A stretch of 39,152 nucleotides of DNA from a bacterium. GTDB taxonomy: Bacteria; ARS69. This document shows, piece after piece, positions 22,870 through 31,986 of this stretch. The notes under the pieces are model-generated. The model had not been told where the DNA came from. It saw nothing but the letters and a program-made list of their open reading frames with translations, and made no database searches. The position numbers were made by a program, and so were the translations under genes. The DNA lies in the NCBI GenBank assembly GCA_025774805.1, contig JALGZR010000051.1, positions 1 through 39,152 of the forward strand, in the 5' to 3' direction. Within the stretch, counting starts at the first letter, position 1. Every line of letters starts with the position of its first letter.

Positions 22870-24912
22870 CTACTCGATCTTCACCACCTTTGCCGTGGCG
22901 GTTCCGTCCGTCGTTCGCAGCCGGACGAAGTACACTCCGGGCGCCTCGGTCGTCGGTTCCCAGACGACCTCATGCGGGCCCTGAGCCAGCTCCTGGTCGA
23001 GCAGTGTCGTCACCCGCCGCCCGTCGACGCTGAAGACCGAAAGCTCCACCCTCCCGCGCCGCCTCAGGGCGTAGCGGATCGACGCGGAGGACCGAGTCGG
23101 AGAGGGCCGGATCCGCAGGCCGAGATCGACCGGGGGCGCGTTCCCCACCGACGTCCCGACGCTCGCGACCTGGCTCGCGTGGTTGAGGTACCGGTCGTAG
23201 GCCCAGACGACGACCTCGGATCCCACCTCCACGCTCAGGGTGTCCAGATCGAGGGTGAAGTCCGCGAAATCTCCCAACCGGACCTCGGGAAGAAGAACTC
23301 CGTCCACCGCGGCTTCGACCATTTCCACCTCTTCGTCCACCTCGAGGAAAAGCCGCAGGTCGTTTCCCACGACGCCGCACGCTCGCACCGAGAAGGAGGG
23401 GGGCGTGAAATCGGAGTATTCGGAATGCACCCCCGAGTTGTGAATCTCGTAGTCCTGCTTCTCGTCTCCGACTTTCGGCCCCTCGACCCGGATCAGCCGT
23501 GGATCGACGCACCCCAGCGAGTCGTTGTGCAACGTGACGAGATGGCGAATGAGCTGCGGATCGTGACCACAGAGCAACGACGCGACGGCGTCCACCGCGA
23601 TCGGGTCCCGGCCGGCCATCACGAGCCGCGCGTTCATCTGGTCTTCCGAGATGTGCGACGAGCCCTCGCAGAGCGGACCGTTCTGGATTCCCTGCAATCC
23701 GTCGAGGACCACGAAGTCCACGGGGCGGCACATGTAGTAGTCGTGGATCCAGTTGTGCAGCGGCCGTCTCTGGGAGAACGCGTACCCGTGGTTGATCCCC
23801 TGCGAGCGCTCGTTGGGATTCGGGTACCCGGGCCCGAGTCCGTAGATCGTCGGCGGGGTGGCGCCGATGCCCACGTTCTTCACCGCGCCGGTCATCCCGG
23901 TGCAGAAGTGGTTCTTGAGGACGGGCAGCGAGATGAGCACGTCCGCCTCGTAGTACAGATCGTTGAGCCAGTACCGGTTGTCCCCCTGGCTGTAGAGGTA
24001 TTTGTCCTCGGGAAGGGACACGCCGCGAAGGTAGACGGAGGTCGTATCCCACCAGTCCCCGCAGGCCTCCTCCAGGATGACCAGGCTGTCGAGTCCCGTG
24101 ATCGCGTCCCATCCGACGACCGCCATGTTCTCCGCGGTCATGCCCACTCCCGAGCCCTCGAGGAGGAAGATCGCCCCGCTCGGGTTGAGGGCGCGCACGG
24201 CGTCGACGGTCGCCTGGATCACCCGGTGATCGGTGGCGATCCCGTTGACTTCCGGGGTGAGCGGCTCACCTGCGTACGTCAAGTCCCGGGATGCGATCAG
24301 GTTCGGCTTGAGGACGACGGTGTCGCCGTCGGAGACGAGATCCTCGAGGCCGCCCGCCCTCGCGATGGCGAGGTTCACCAGGGCCGTGATCTCGGTCGCG
24401 GTGATGTCGACCGCTTGGGCCTCGACGGACTTGACCACGCCCACGACGGCCCGCGGAGTCACGGTCAGGCTGTCGCCGCTCCTCGAACGCACGACGAGAG
24501 GATCGGTCGTGGCCAGGATCCGGCTCCTCAGCCGGGAGAGGGTCGCTCCCACGGGCGAGCTGTCGATCGAGGCGCTGACGACCAGGAGCAGTCCGGCGAG
24601 GGCGCCGAGCGAAAGCGCAAGCCCGCGTCTCTCCTGCCGCCACCGGGCGACGGCCCGCCGACCGATGACGCTCGATGTGCCGATGCCGGTCAGCCAGAGA
24701 ATGAACGCCGAGGCCAGGGGAAACGCGGCCCGCTGGCACGGATAGGCGGCGCGGCTGGGCCTCGGGATCACCCTCGCGAGAAACCAGAGGAGAGAGAGAC
24801 ACCCGATGATCGGGAACGCCAGCCTTCGACCGAGTCGCCGCAGCCCGGCGGCCTTCCGCTTCGGTGCCCCCGTCTCGGTGCCGGCGGCGCTCGGGGTAGC
24901 TCGTGATCGCAT
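22870..24912 (-). CDS. DUF362 membrane protein with C-terminal FlgD-like domain
   Basis: Protein of 680 residues with AGGAGGT about seven bases before the ATG. The N-terminus has three hydrophobic segments (about 31-48, 63-76, 98-115) around VIPRPSRAAYPCQRAAFPLA, a motif I associate with membrane-attached DUF362 proteins. DUF362 spans about 155-490: VVLKPNLIAS, LLEGSGVGMTAENMAVVGWD, VLKNHFCTGMTGAVKNVGIG, DFVVLDGLQGIQNGP, MAGRDPIAVDAVASLLCGHD. The family is uncharacterised; some members are linked to iron-sulfur proteins, but no ferredoxin Cys cluster is seen here. Residues about 598-680 are a FlgD-like module (LRIRPSPTRSSASIRYALRR, GVYFVRLRTTDGTATAKVVK). Three membrane helices with no cleavable signal peptide beside a surface-type module make the topology uncertain. 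Confidence 0.8.
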   Translation of the reverse strand: MRSRATPSAAGTETGAPKRKAAGLRRLGRRLAFPIIGCLSLLWFLARVIPRPSRAAYPCQRAAFPLASAFILWLTGIGTSSVIGRRAVARWRQERRGLALSLGALAGLLLVVSASIDSSPVGATLSRLRSRILATTDPLVVRSRSGDSLTVTPRAVVGVVKSVEAQAVDITATEITALVNLAIARAGGLEDLVSDGDTVVLKPNLIASRDLTYAGEPLTPEVNGIATDHRVIQATVDAVRALNPSGAIFLLEGSGVGMTAENMAVVGWDAITGLDSLVILEEACGDWWDTTSVYLRGVSLPEDKYLYSQGDNRYWLNDLYYEADVLISLPVLKNHFCTGMTGAVKNVGIGATPPTIYGLGPGYPNPNERSQGINHGYAFSQRRPLHNWIHDYYMCRPVDFVVLDGLQGIQNGPLCEGSSHISEDQMNARLVMAGRDPIAVDAVASLLCGHDPQLIRHLVTLHNDSLGCVDPRLIRVEGPKVGDEKQDYEIHNSGVHSEYSDFTPPSFSVRACGVVGNDLRLFLEVDEEVEMVEAAVDGVLLPEVRLGDFADFTLDLDTLSVEVGSEVVVWAYDRYLNHASQVASVGTSVGNAPPVDLGLRIRPSPTRSSASIRYALRRRGRVELSVFSVDGRRVTTLLDQELAQGPHEVVWEPTTEAPGVYFVRLRTTDGTATAKVVKIE

Positions 24913-25043
24913 TTCGGGACCTCCTCTCGGGGACTCTCGGGGATCCTCTCGAGTCCTGGGGCGTGCCTCACCGTCTCGTGCGGGTGCGGCGGGATCGCCG
25001 GACCGTCCGGTCTTTCCACGGACGTTCGCGTGACCGGCAGCCC

Positions 25044-25072
25044 TTGCACGGCCAATCGACCCTATCTATGCT
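25044..25072 (+). promoter_or_regulatory. Candidate promoter of the CadC-like propeller gene
   Basis: TTGCAC at 25044-25049, a 17-base spacer and TATGCT at 25067-25072 (four of six) face the PD40 gene in the 302-base divergent gap (24913-25214). Transcription would start near 25079, giving a leader of about 136 bases. The gap must also hold the leftward DUF362 promoter, which I could not identify. No other gene is visible in it. Confidence 0.3.
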
Positions 25073-25214
25073 TACAGGGAGCACCTCGCCGCGCCCGAGG
25101 GCGGGATCCGGTTTCGGACAAGATTGCATTCGTTTTTCGTTGGGATCCCGGATCGGCGCGTGGGCGACGCGATCCGCGTCGCCGAAGCCGGGAGACAGCC
25201 CGCATGAACCGCCC

Positions 25215-27323
25215 ATGACTCCGGAAGAGGCCTTCGCGGAGTCCAAGGCCCCGTTCCGGCTCGCCGAGTGGACCGTCGAGCCGGACGCCCGGGCGGGACG
25301 GGTGGTCTCCCGCGAGGAGCTGCGCAACGCGGTCTGGGGCGAGACGGTCGTCTGTGACCAGAACCTCACTCGAGCGATCTGGGAGCTCCGAAACTCGCTC
25401 GGCGACGACCCCGAATCCCCTCGCATCATCGAGACGATCCGAAAGGGCGGCTACCGGCTGATCGCCCCCGTCACGCCGGTCGAGCCATCCGGCCTCGGCC
25501 CGACGGGCGCGGGGTCGGCGGCGGCCGCTTCGGCGGATTCCGGCCCGCCCCCCGGGGGACCTGCCGTCGGGGTCTCCCCGGTCGCGGCCCGCGGGGGCGG
25601 GCGCCGGCGACCGTCGCGCGCCCAGCTGACCGTCGCGCTCGTGGTCGTGATCGTCGCCATCGCCGCGCTCCGATTCGGCGTCGGCTCTTCGGATCGGAAC
25701 GGCGAACCGGCTTTTCTCGCAGCCGCCCCGCTCACGACCGCCCCGGGCCGGGAGCGCTATCCCGCGATCTCGCCGGACGGTACGCGAGTGGCCTTCTCGT
25801 GGAAGGGGGAGACCGGCGAGAGCTATGACATCTGGGTGAAGCAGGTGAACGCCGAGTCCCGCTTGAGGCTCACCGAGGGCAAGTACGACGAGGTCTTCCC
25901 CGCGTGGTCCCCGGACGGAAGCACGGTCGCCTTTCTGCGCGCGTCGGCGCCCCAGACGCTCTGCACCGTTCCGGCCATCGGGGGTCCGGTGCGAGAGATC
26001 GCCCCCGTCGGGCGGGGCGTGCGCGGGATCGACTGGTCGCCGGACGGGCGCTGGATCGCCTACACGTCGTATGAGGGAATGGACTCCCCGGGGGGCATCC
26101 GCCTCATCTCTCCCGAGACGGGGGAGACGCGCGTGGTGACATCGACGTCGCCCCGAAGCGCATACGACTTCTGGCCGAGGTTCTCGCCGAGCGGCGACGT
26201 CGTCGCGTTTCTTCGTTCCGGCAACCGCGTCCAGATGGACGTGTACGTGGCTCCCGCGGACGGCGGGGAGTCCCGGCGTCTCACGCACATGCTCTGCTCG
26301 ATGGCGGGCATGGATTGGGCCCTCGGCGGAGACCGACTGGTCCTCTCGGCATCCGAGGGCCAGGATCATCTCCTGTGGCTCGTCTCCTCGCGGGACGGGG
26401 CTTCGGAGCTCTTGCCGGTATCGATCGCGCCCGCCCTCTATCCGTCGGTCGCGAGTGAGAAGAGTTGTCTGGTCTACGAGACCTCATCGGTGGACCGAGA
26501 CATCTGGCGCCTCGAGCTCGGCGGGGACGGCGACGGTCACGCCGAGCCGGCGCGGCACGTCGGATCCACCCGCGTGGACTGCTGTCCCGAGTTCTCGCCG
26601 GACGGCTCCCGGATCCTGTTCCTCTCGACGCGGTCGGGCCACAAGGAAGTCTGGATCTGTGAGCGCGACGGGAGCCGGCCGCAGCGGTTGACGACGCTCG
26701 AGAGCCTTTCGGTTCGTCCGCCGCGCTGGTCCCCCGACGGCGAGCGTATCGCCTTTTCCGCGTTTCTCGGGGATCGGGCGCAGGCCTTCACCGTGGAAGT
26801 GGAGAGCGGCATCGTGCGAGCCCTGAGATCTTCGTCCCGTCAGGAGCTCGTCGACTCGTGGTCCCGGGACGGCGCGTGGCTCTACCTGCACTGCAGCGAC
26901 GATACCGGGTGGCGCGGGGAGAAGGTGCGCGCCGACGGCGCGGAGACCCTGCCGCTCGCCATCGACGGGGCGCGCGTCGTCTTCGAGACCGATCGCGGCG
27001 AGCTTCTCCACTACCGGTCGGGCGCCCCCGGCATCTGGAGATCCGTCCCCGGCGACTCGACGTCTCACCGCCTCGTCGACCCCGAGGACATGAGCGGATG
27101 GATCGATGTCACCTTCGTCCGAGATGGGGTCTTCTTCATCCGCCGGTCGGAGGAGGGGGAGGATCTGGGGTTCCACGACTATGCCTCGGGCGAGGCGGAG
27201 ACGCTCGCCCGCCTGGAGGGATTCGGGAACGCCTACCTGGCCGTCTCCCCCGACCGGCGGACGGTGCTCTTCGACCGGCCCGAGCGGGACGAGAGCGACC
27301 TGGTGTTCGTTTCCGATCTCTGA
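25215..27323 (+). CDS. CadC-like winged-helix/TM/PD40 beta-propeller protein, shortened DNA-binding domain
   Basis: One-pass membrane protein of 702 residues. The N-terminal part matches the OmpR/CadC-type winged helix: FRLAEWTVEPDA, then GRVVSREELRNAVWGE, NLTRAIWELRNSLGDD, IIETIRKGGYRLIAPV. Between EPDA (residue 25) and GRVVSREEL only Arg-Ala remains. Relatives have roughly 25-30 residues there (the RRG-x-x-V-x-LEPK-x-x-VLxxL helix), so an internal in-frame loss is likely. A Pro/Gly linker and one TM segment near 136-158 (LTVALVVVIVAIAALRFGVG) lead to a periplasmic TolB-like propeller. Its PD40 blades include ISPDGTRVAFSW, WSPDGSTVAFLR, WSPDGRWIAYTS and WSPDGERIAFSA. The start at 25215 is supported by homology more than by a ribosome-binding site; an in-frame ATG at 25068 is an alternative. 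Confidence 0.75.
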   Translation: MTPEEAFAESKAPFRLAEWTVEPDARAGRVVSREELRNAVWGETVVCDQNLTRAIWELRNSLGDDPESPRIIETIRKGGYRLIAPVTPVEPSGLGPTGAGSAAAASADSGPPPGGPAVGVSPVAARGGGRRRPSRAQLTVALVVVIVAIAALRFGVGSSDRNGEPAFLAAAPLTTAPGRERYPAISPDGTRVAFSWKGETGESYDIWVKQVNAESRLRLTEGKYDEVFPAWSPDGSTVAFLRASAPQTLCTVPAIGGPVREIAPVGRGVRGIDWSPDGRWIAYTSYEGMDSPGGIRLISPETGETRVVTSTSPRSAYDFWPRFSPSGDVVAFLRSGNRVQMDVYVAPADGGESRRLTHMLCSMAGMDWALGGDRLVLSASEGQDHLLWLVSSRDGASELLPVSIAPALYPSVASEKSCLVYETSSVDRDIWRLELGGDGDGHAEPARHVGSTRVDCCPEFSPDGSRILFLSTRSGHKEVWICERDGSRPQRLTTLESLSVRPPRWSPDGERIAFSAFLGDRAQAFTVEVESGIVRALRSSSRQELVDSWSRDGAWLYLHCSDDTGWRGEKVRADGAETLPLAIDGARVVFETDRGELLHYRSGAPGIWRSVPGDSTSHRLVDPEDMSGWIDVTFVRDGVFFIRRSEEGEDLGFHDYASGEAETLARLEGFGNAYLAVSPDRRTVLFDRPERDESDLVFVSDL

Positions 27324-27353
27324 GGTGCGCGGTGAACGAAACGCCGGAGGACC

Positions 27354-27436
27354 CTAGCCTGCATTTCTCATCAGGCTCGTGGTGAGGCGCGGCTTTGTCG
27401 CTGCCGTAGCAGAGGCTGGTGAGATATGCAGGCTAG
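27354..27436. repeat. 83-bp imperfect inverted repeat at a convergent gene junction
   Basis: The left arm is 27354-27374 (CTAGCCTGCATTTCTCATCAG) in outline; the right arm 27416-27436 is its reverse complement at 19 of 21 positions, and one mismatch is a G-U pair. Three more pairs follow inside (27376-27378 with 27412-27414). The TAG stop of the RND pump (27435-27433) lies in the right arm. The left arm begins 31 bases after the stop of the PD40 gene. No T-tract flanks either side, so a standard intrinsic terminator is unlikely; a REP-like element, a bidirectional RNA 3'-end structure or the relic of a short element are possible. Confidence 0.7.
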
Positions 27437-30400
27437 CCTTCACCCTTCCGGCCGGAGGACTTCCGGCCGGAGGAAGCCCACGCGTAGATCGTGGGCAACA
27501 CGACAAGCGTGAGCCCGGTCGCCGTGATCAGCCCCCCGATCACCACGACCGCGAGGGGACGCTGCATCTCGGAACCGCTGCCCGTCGCGTAGAGCATCGG
27601 GGTCAAGCCCAGAACGGTGGTGGCGGCCGTCATCACGAGCGCTCGGAACCGGAGTGAGCACGCCTCGATGACGGCGTCGCGCACGGGCTTTCCCCGGCGC
27701 CGGAGCTGTTCGACGAACGTGACGAGCACGGTCCCGTTCTGCACCGCCGTCCCGAAGAGCGCGATGAAGCCGACCGTCGAGGGCACGTTCACCCGCATAC
27801 CGAAGATCAGCATCGCGACCAGACCGCCGACGAGAGCGAACGGCAGATTGACGAGGACGAGGCCCGCGGAGCGGAACGAGCCGAGCGCGGAGACCAACAT
27901 CAGGAAGATCAGGAGAATGGAGAGAGGCACGACGACCCCCAGCCGCCGCATCGCCCGCTGCTGATTCTCGAACGTGCCGCCGTACTCGACCCAGTAGCCC
28001 ACGGGGAGCTCGGCCTCGAGCGCGGCCAGCCCGCGCTGCGCCTCGGCCACGAAGCCGCCGAGATCGCGACCCCGCACGTTCGCCTCGACCACGACTCGAC
28101 GCATCCCGTTCTCGCGGCTGATCTGGGCCGGCCCCTCCACACGCCGGATCGCGGCCACCTGTCCCAAAGGGACCTTGGCGCCGGTCGGCGCGGAGACCAG
28201 AATCCTCTCGATCGACTCGACATCGTGGCGCGAGTCTTCCCGGAAGCGGACAAGAACTCCGAACCGTCGCTGCTCTTCGACGAGCTCCGTCGCGACGGTT
28301 CCGCCGATCGCCGTGTCCACGATCTCGTTCAGATCGGTGAGATTCAGCTGGTAGCGCGCCATCGCTCGCCGGTCGGGCACGATCTCCAGAGAGCTGAATC
28401 CGGCGACCTGCTCGACGCTCACGTCCTCCGCCCCGTCGATCCCCCGCAGGGTGGCGCTCGCGCGGTCGGCGATCTCCTTCAGGAGCTCGATGTCGCTCCC
28501 GAAGAACTTCACGGCGACGTCGCTCTTGATGCCCGAGATGAGCTCGTTCACGCGGAGCGCGATGGGCTGACTGAAGGCGAGACGAATGCCGGGTACGCGC
28601 TCCAGCCGCTCCTGCATCGCGTCGACCAGCTCCGCCTTGCTGCGCCCGGTTCCCCATTCCGATTTCGGCTTCAGCATGATCAGGAGGTCCGTCTGCTCCG
28701 GCCCCATCGGGTCCTCGGAGATCTCCGCCCGGCCCGTCTTCGAGACGACGGTCTCGACCTCGGGAAACGTGAGGATCTCCTTTTCCAGAAATGTCGAGCT
28801 GGCGACCGAGCCGTCGAGTGCCGCATTAGGCAGTCGGACGACGTTGATGGCGATCGCGCCCTCGTCGAGATCGGGGAGGAACTCGGTTCCGAGCCGACCG
28901 GCCAGCAGAATCGTGACGACGAGGACCGTCGCCGCGATCGCCAGGGTCCACCGCCGCCGATCGAGGGCCCGGGTCAAGACCCACAGATAGGCGTCGCGGA
29001 CTCGCCGCAGCCACCGCGGCTCCCGCATCGCTTCTCCGTCCCGGAGGATCCAGGACAGAACGACCGGCACGATCGTCTGGGAGACGATCAGCGACCCGAC
29101 CATCGCGAACACCATCGTCAGCGCGAGCGGTCCGAACATCTTCCCCTCCATGCCCTCGAGCATGAAGAGCGGTACGAAGACGATCCCGATGATGAGGATG
29201 GAGAAGACGATGGGCCGGGCGACTTCGCGCACCGCCTCGAGATAGACGCTCGAAACCGGTCGGCCGCCCGTTGCGCGCAGACGGCGGGCCACGTTCTCCG
29301 TGACCACGATCGATCCGTCGACCACCATCCCGACGGCGATGGCCAGGCCCCCGAGGCTCATGAGGTTCGCGGTCACCGAGGCCGTGTCCATGAGAATGAA
29401 GGCGATCGCCGCGGTCATCGGAAGGCTGAGCGCCGCCACGAGGGCCGAGCGTAGATTGCCGATCACGAGGAACAGGACGAGAATCACGAAGATCCCGCCC
29501 TGCGTCAGGGCGCCGGACACGGTCCCGATCACGTCGCGTACGAGATCCGTACGGTCGTAGAAGACGGAGACCGTCACGTCCTCGGGAAGTGATCGATCGA
29601 TCGCCGGCAGGGCCGCCTTGACGCGCTCGACGACCTCCTTCGAGTTCTCGTCCTTCAGCATGATGACCGTACCGGCCACGACCTCTCCCTTGCCGTCCCG
29701 CGAAACGGCCCCGAGCCGGGTCATGTGTCCCTCGACGACCTCGGCGACGTCCGCGACGTAGACCGGGGTCCCGTCCTTCGAGGCGAGCACGATGTCGAGA
29801 ACGTCGCGGTCCGAGCCGAACAGGCCCACGCTGCGGATGTTCTCCTGCTCCCACTCCCTCACGAGGAATCCCCCGCCCGCGTTCGCGTTGTTCTCGGCGA
29901 CGGCAGCGACGACCTCCCGCATCGTGAGGTCGTACTTGAGCAGGGCCTCGGGATCGACGAGCACCTGGATCTGCCGGACGAGCCCGCCGAAGCTGTTGAT
30001 CTCGTTGACGCCGGCGAGGGTGCGCAGTCGCGGAGCGACCATCCAGTCCTGCAGCGTGCGCAGCTCGGTGAGGTCGCGAACGTCGCTCTCGAGCGTGTAC
30101 TGGAAGATCTCCCCGAGCCCCGTGCTGATCGGTCCGAGCTCGGGCTCGGCCCCGGGCGGCAGGCTTTCGCGGACGAGCTGGAGACGCTCGAAGACGAGTT
30201 GGCGCGCGAAGTACGTGTCGACCCGATCCTCGAAGACGATCACGACCTGAGAGAGCGCGGTCTTCGAAAGCGAGCGGACCGACCGCACGTGGGGGAGCCC
30301 ACCCATCACCGTCTCGATCGGAAACGTGATCTGCTGTTCGACGTCGAGTGGACCGAGACCCTCGGCCTCGGTGAGGATCATGACCTGCTGATTGGTCACG

Positions 30401-30519
30401 TCGGGGAACGCGTCGATCGGAAGCCGCGTCCACGCGATCACGCCGGCGATCAGGGCGAGAATCGCCCCCACGAGCACGATGCCGCGGTGCCGCAGGACCC
30501 AGTCGGACATCCGGTTCAT
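27433..30519 (-). CDS. Heavy-metal efflux RND pump (CusA/CzcA family)
   Basis: Inner-membrane proton-driven transporter of 1028 residues, the usual HME-RND length. It has the N-terminal helix (HRGIVLVGAILALIAGVIAW), the signature PIDAFPDVTNQQVMILTEAEG, two large periplasmic loops and twelve helices in two halves. In TM4 it has GLAIAVGMVVDGSIVVTENV, with a single Asp in VVDGS as in the CusA-like and HME3 branches, not the DFG-x-x-x-D pair of Zn/Co/Cd pumps. The cation therefore cannot be fixed. It pairs with the adaptor (stop nine bases upstream) and the TolC-type factor to span both membranes. It ends inside the 27354-27436 inverted repeat. Confidence 0.93.
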   Translation of the reverse strand: MNRMSDWVLRHRGIVLVGAILALIAGVIAWTRLPIDAFPDVTNQQVMILTEAEGLGPLDVEQQITFPIETVMGGLPHVRSVRSLSKTALSQVVIVFEDRVDTYFARQLVFERLQLVRESLPPGAEPELGPISTGLGEIFQYTLESDVRDLTELRTLQDWMVAPRLRTLAGVNEINSFGGLVRQIQVLVDPEALLKYDLTMREVVAAVAENNANAGGGFLVREWEQENIRSVGLFGSDRDVLDIVLASKDGTPVYVADVAEVVEGHMTRLGAVSRDGKGEVVAGTVIMLKDENSKEVVERVKAALPAIDRSLPEDVTVSVFYDRTDLVRDVIGTVSGALTQGGIFVILVLFLVIGNLRSALVAALSLPMTAAIAFILMDTASVTANLMSLGGLAIAVGMVVDGSIVVTENVARRLRATGGRPVSSVYLEAVREVARPIVFSILIIGIVFVPLFMLEGMEGKMFGPLALTMVFAMVGSLIVSQTIVPVVLSWILRDGEAMREPRWLRRVRDAYLWVLTRALDRRRWTLAIAATVLVVTILLAGRLGTEFLPDLDEGAIAINVVRLPNAALDGSVASSTFLEKEILTFPEVETVVSKTGRAEISEDPMGPEQTDLLIMLKPKSEWGTGRSKAELVDAMQERLERVPGIRLAFSQPIALRVNELISGIKSDVAVKFFGSDIELLKEIADRASATLRGIDGAEDVSVEQVAGFSSLEIVPDRRAMARYQLNLTDLNEIVDTAIGGTVATELVEEQRRFGVLVRFREDSRHDVESIERILVSAPTGAKVPLGQVAAIRRVEGPAQISRENGMRRVVVEANVRGRDLGGFVAEAQRGLAALEAELPVGYWVEYGGTFENQQRAMRRLGVVVPLSILLIFLMLVSALGSFRSAGLVLVNLPFALVGGLVAMLIFGMRVNVPSTVGFIALFGTAVQNGTVLVTFVEQLRRRGKPVRDAVIEACSLRFRALVMTAATTVLGLTPMLYATGSGSEMQRPLAVVVIGGLITATGLTLVVLPTIYAWASSGRKSSGRKGEG

Positions 30520-30528
30520 CTAACGTAC

Positions 30529-31986
30529 TCAGTGCGCGCAGCCTTCGCCCATCTTCGAGCGAAGGACGTCGGATTTGAGAAGGAAGGCGCCGGTCGTGGC
30601 GACCGACTGCCCGATCTCGAGGCCGTCGACGATCTCGATCCAGCCGTCGTCACGACGTCCCGGTTCCACCGGGCGGCGGACGAAGTACCGGTCATCCCGA
30701 CGGATGAACACGAAGTCGCGCCCCTCGTCGGAGAGAACCGCGGACTCGGGCACCGCGAGTCCGTCGCCGCCGTCACCGACCTCGAGACGCACGGTGGCGA
30801 ACATGCCGGGACGGAGCTTGCCCTCGGGGTTCTCGAGCGTGACACGGGCCTTCACGGTGCGGGTCGCCTCGTCCATCGTACGGCCGATGAAGTCCACCTG
30901 GCCGTCGAACGTCTCGCCGGGGTAGGCGCGGACCGCCACGCGGGCCGGGAGCCCGTGCTCGGCCTGGGCGCGCGTGACCGCGTCCAGATGGGACTCGTAG
31001 AGATCGACCCAGACCCAAAGCGAGTGGGTGTCTCCGAAGAGGATCAGCTCGCTGTCGAGCTCGACCCGCTCGCCGCGCACGGCGTGCATCACGAGCGCCT
31101 CCCCGGGAAACGGGGCACGCAGGAGGTGGCGTCCGGTCGCGCCGGAGATGCCGGCGGCTTCGAGGTCGGCGATCTCCGCCTCGGAGAGACCGAACCGCAG
31201 CAGCTTCTGTCGCTCCGAGTTCGATCGGATCAGCGTCGCCTCGTACGTCTGCTCGGCCTGCAGGAACTCGCGCTCACTGCTGATGCCGGCCGAGCGGAGC
31301 TCCTTCTGGCGATCGAGCGTGCGCTTCGCGAGCCGGTGCTGGGCGAGCGCATCGAGGTAGCCCGCCTCGGCTTCCGCGAGCTCGGGACTGTCGATCTCGA
31401 TGAGAGGCTCGCCGGTGCGAACGGGCTGGCCGAGGTCGATCCGGACTTCCCGAACGACGCCGGGCATGCGCGGCCCGAGATGGGCGATCTTGCTCTCGTC
31501 AAATCGGATCTCTCCCGTCAATTCGACGTCGGCCGCGAAATGGCGCGGCGCGATGGGCGCGACCTCCACCAGGCCCTCCTCGAGGAGCTCGGGCGAAACC
31601 GCGACGACACCGACCTCGTACCGGCACTCGTCGCAGGTGTGCGCGGGAATGCCGTGCTCGCAGTGGGCGGCGAAGAGCTCTTCGACGGAGCGATCGAGGT
31701 CCGAGCCCTCGCCATGATCGTGGTGGTCGTGCGAGGCTGACGCCTCCGAGGCGGCTCGGTCGTGCTCCGCGTGGCCGTAGTTCTCGTCGCTCTCGGCGTG
31801 GTCGGCTCGGTCGTGCTCGGCGTGGTCGTACTTCTCGTCGCTCTCGGCGCGGTCGGCGGAGTCCGCACGGTCGCCGCGTGCCTCTCCCTCGGACTCCGCG
31901 CCGGCCCCGCAACCGGCGAGCAGGAAGGCCGCGAGCACCAATCCGGCTGCCGGTCCGACCACGGCCCTTCTCGCATATCTAGTCAA
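30529..31986 (-). CDS. RND periplasmic adaptor (CusB/CzcB-like) with metal-binding N-terminus
   Basis: Lipoprotein of 485 residues. The start is a TTG at 31986. GGGGAG lies seven bases upstream, and the signal sequence TRYARRAVVGPAAGLVLAAF with LLAGC follows. It overlaps the TolC-factor stop by eight bases, indicating translational coupling. Residues about 35-95 are His/Asp/Glu-rich with a 17-residue tandem repeat (DRAESDEKYDHAEHDRA; DHAESDENYGHAEHDRA) and HDHHDHGEG. Then comes the Cys/His motif CEHGIPAHTCDECRYEVGVV of metal-efflux adaptors. The core has the beta-barrel, lipoyl halves (GVVREVRIDLGQPVRTGEPL) and a coiled-coil hairpin. The end, KMGEGCAH, may also bind metal. It bridges pump and outer-membrane channel and may hand over metal ions. 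Confidence 0.9.
   Translation of the reverse strand: MTRYARRAVVGPAAGLVLAAFLLAGCGAGAESEGEARGDRADSADRAESDEKYDHAEHDRADHAESDENYGHAEHDRAASEASASHDHHDHGEGSDLDRSVEELFAAHCEHGIPAHTCDECRYEVGVVAVSPELLEEGLVEVAPIAPRHFAADVELTGEIRFDESKIAHLGPRMPGVVREVRIDLGQPVRTGEPLIEIDSPELAEAEAGYLDALAQHRLAKRTLDRQKELRSAGISSEREFLQAEQTYEATLIRSNSERQKLLRFGLSEAEIADLEAAGISGATGRHLLRAPFPGEALVMHAVRGERVELDSELILFGDTHSLWVWVDLYESHLDAVTRAQAEHGLPARVAVRAYPGETFDGQVDFIGRTMDEATRTVKARVTLENPEGKLRPGMFATVRLEVGDGGDGLAVPESAVLSDEGRDFVFIRRDDRYFVRRPVEPGRRDDGWIEIVDGLEIGQSVATTGAFLLKSDVLRSKMGEGCAH
31754..31855 (-). repeat. 51-bp tandem duplication encoding a metal-ligand repeat
   Basis: Copies at 31754-31804 and 31805-31855 are identical at 47 of 51 positions and stay in frame. 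Each encodes 17 residues rich in Asp, Glu and His inside the adaptor's N-terminal region. The high identity suggests a fairly recent duplication that adds metal ligands. Confidence 0.85.

Noticed and set aside
24903-25214. Longer N-terminus for the PD40 protein from 24903
   Set aside because: The added residues do not resemble the CadC family, and the frame would overlap the start of the divergent DUF362 gene and its regulatory gap.
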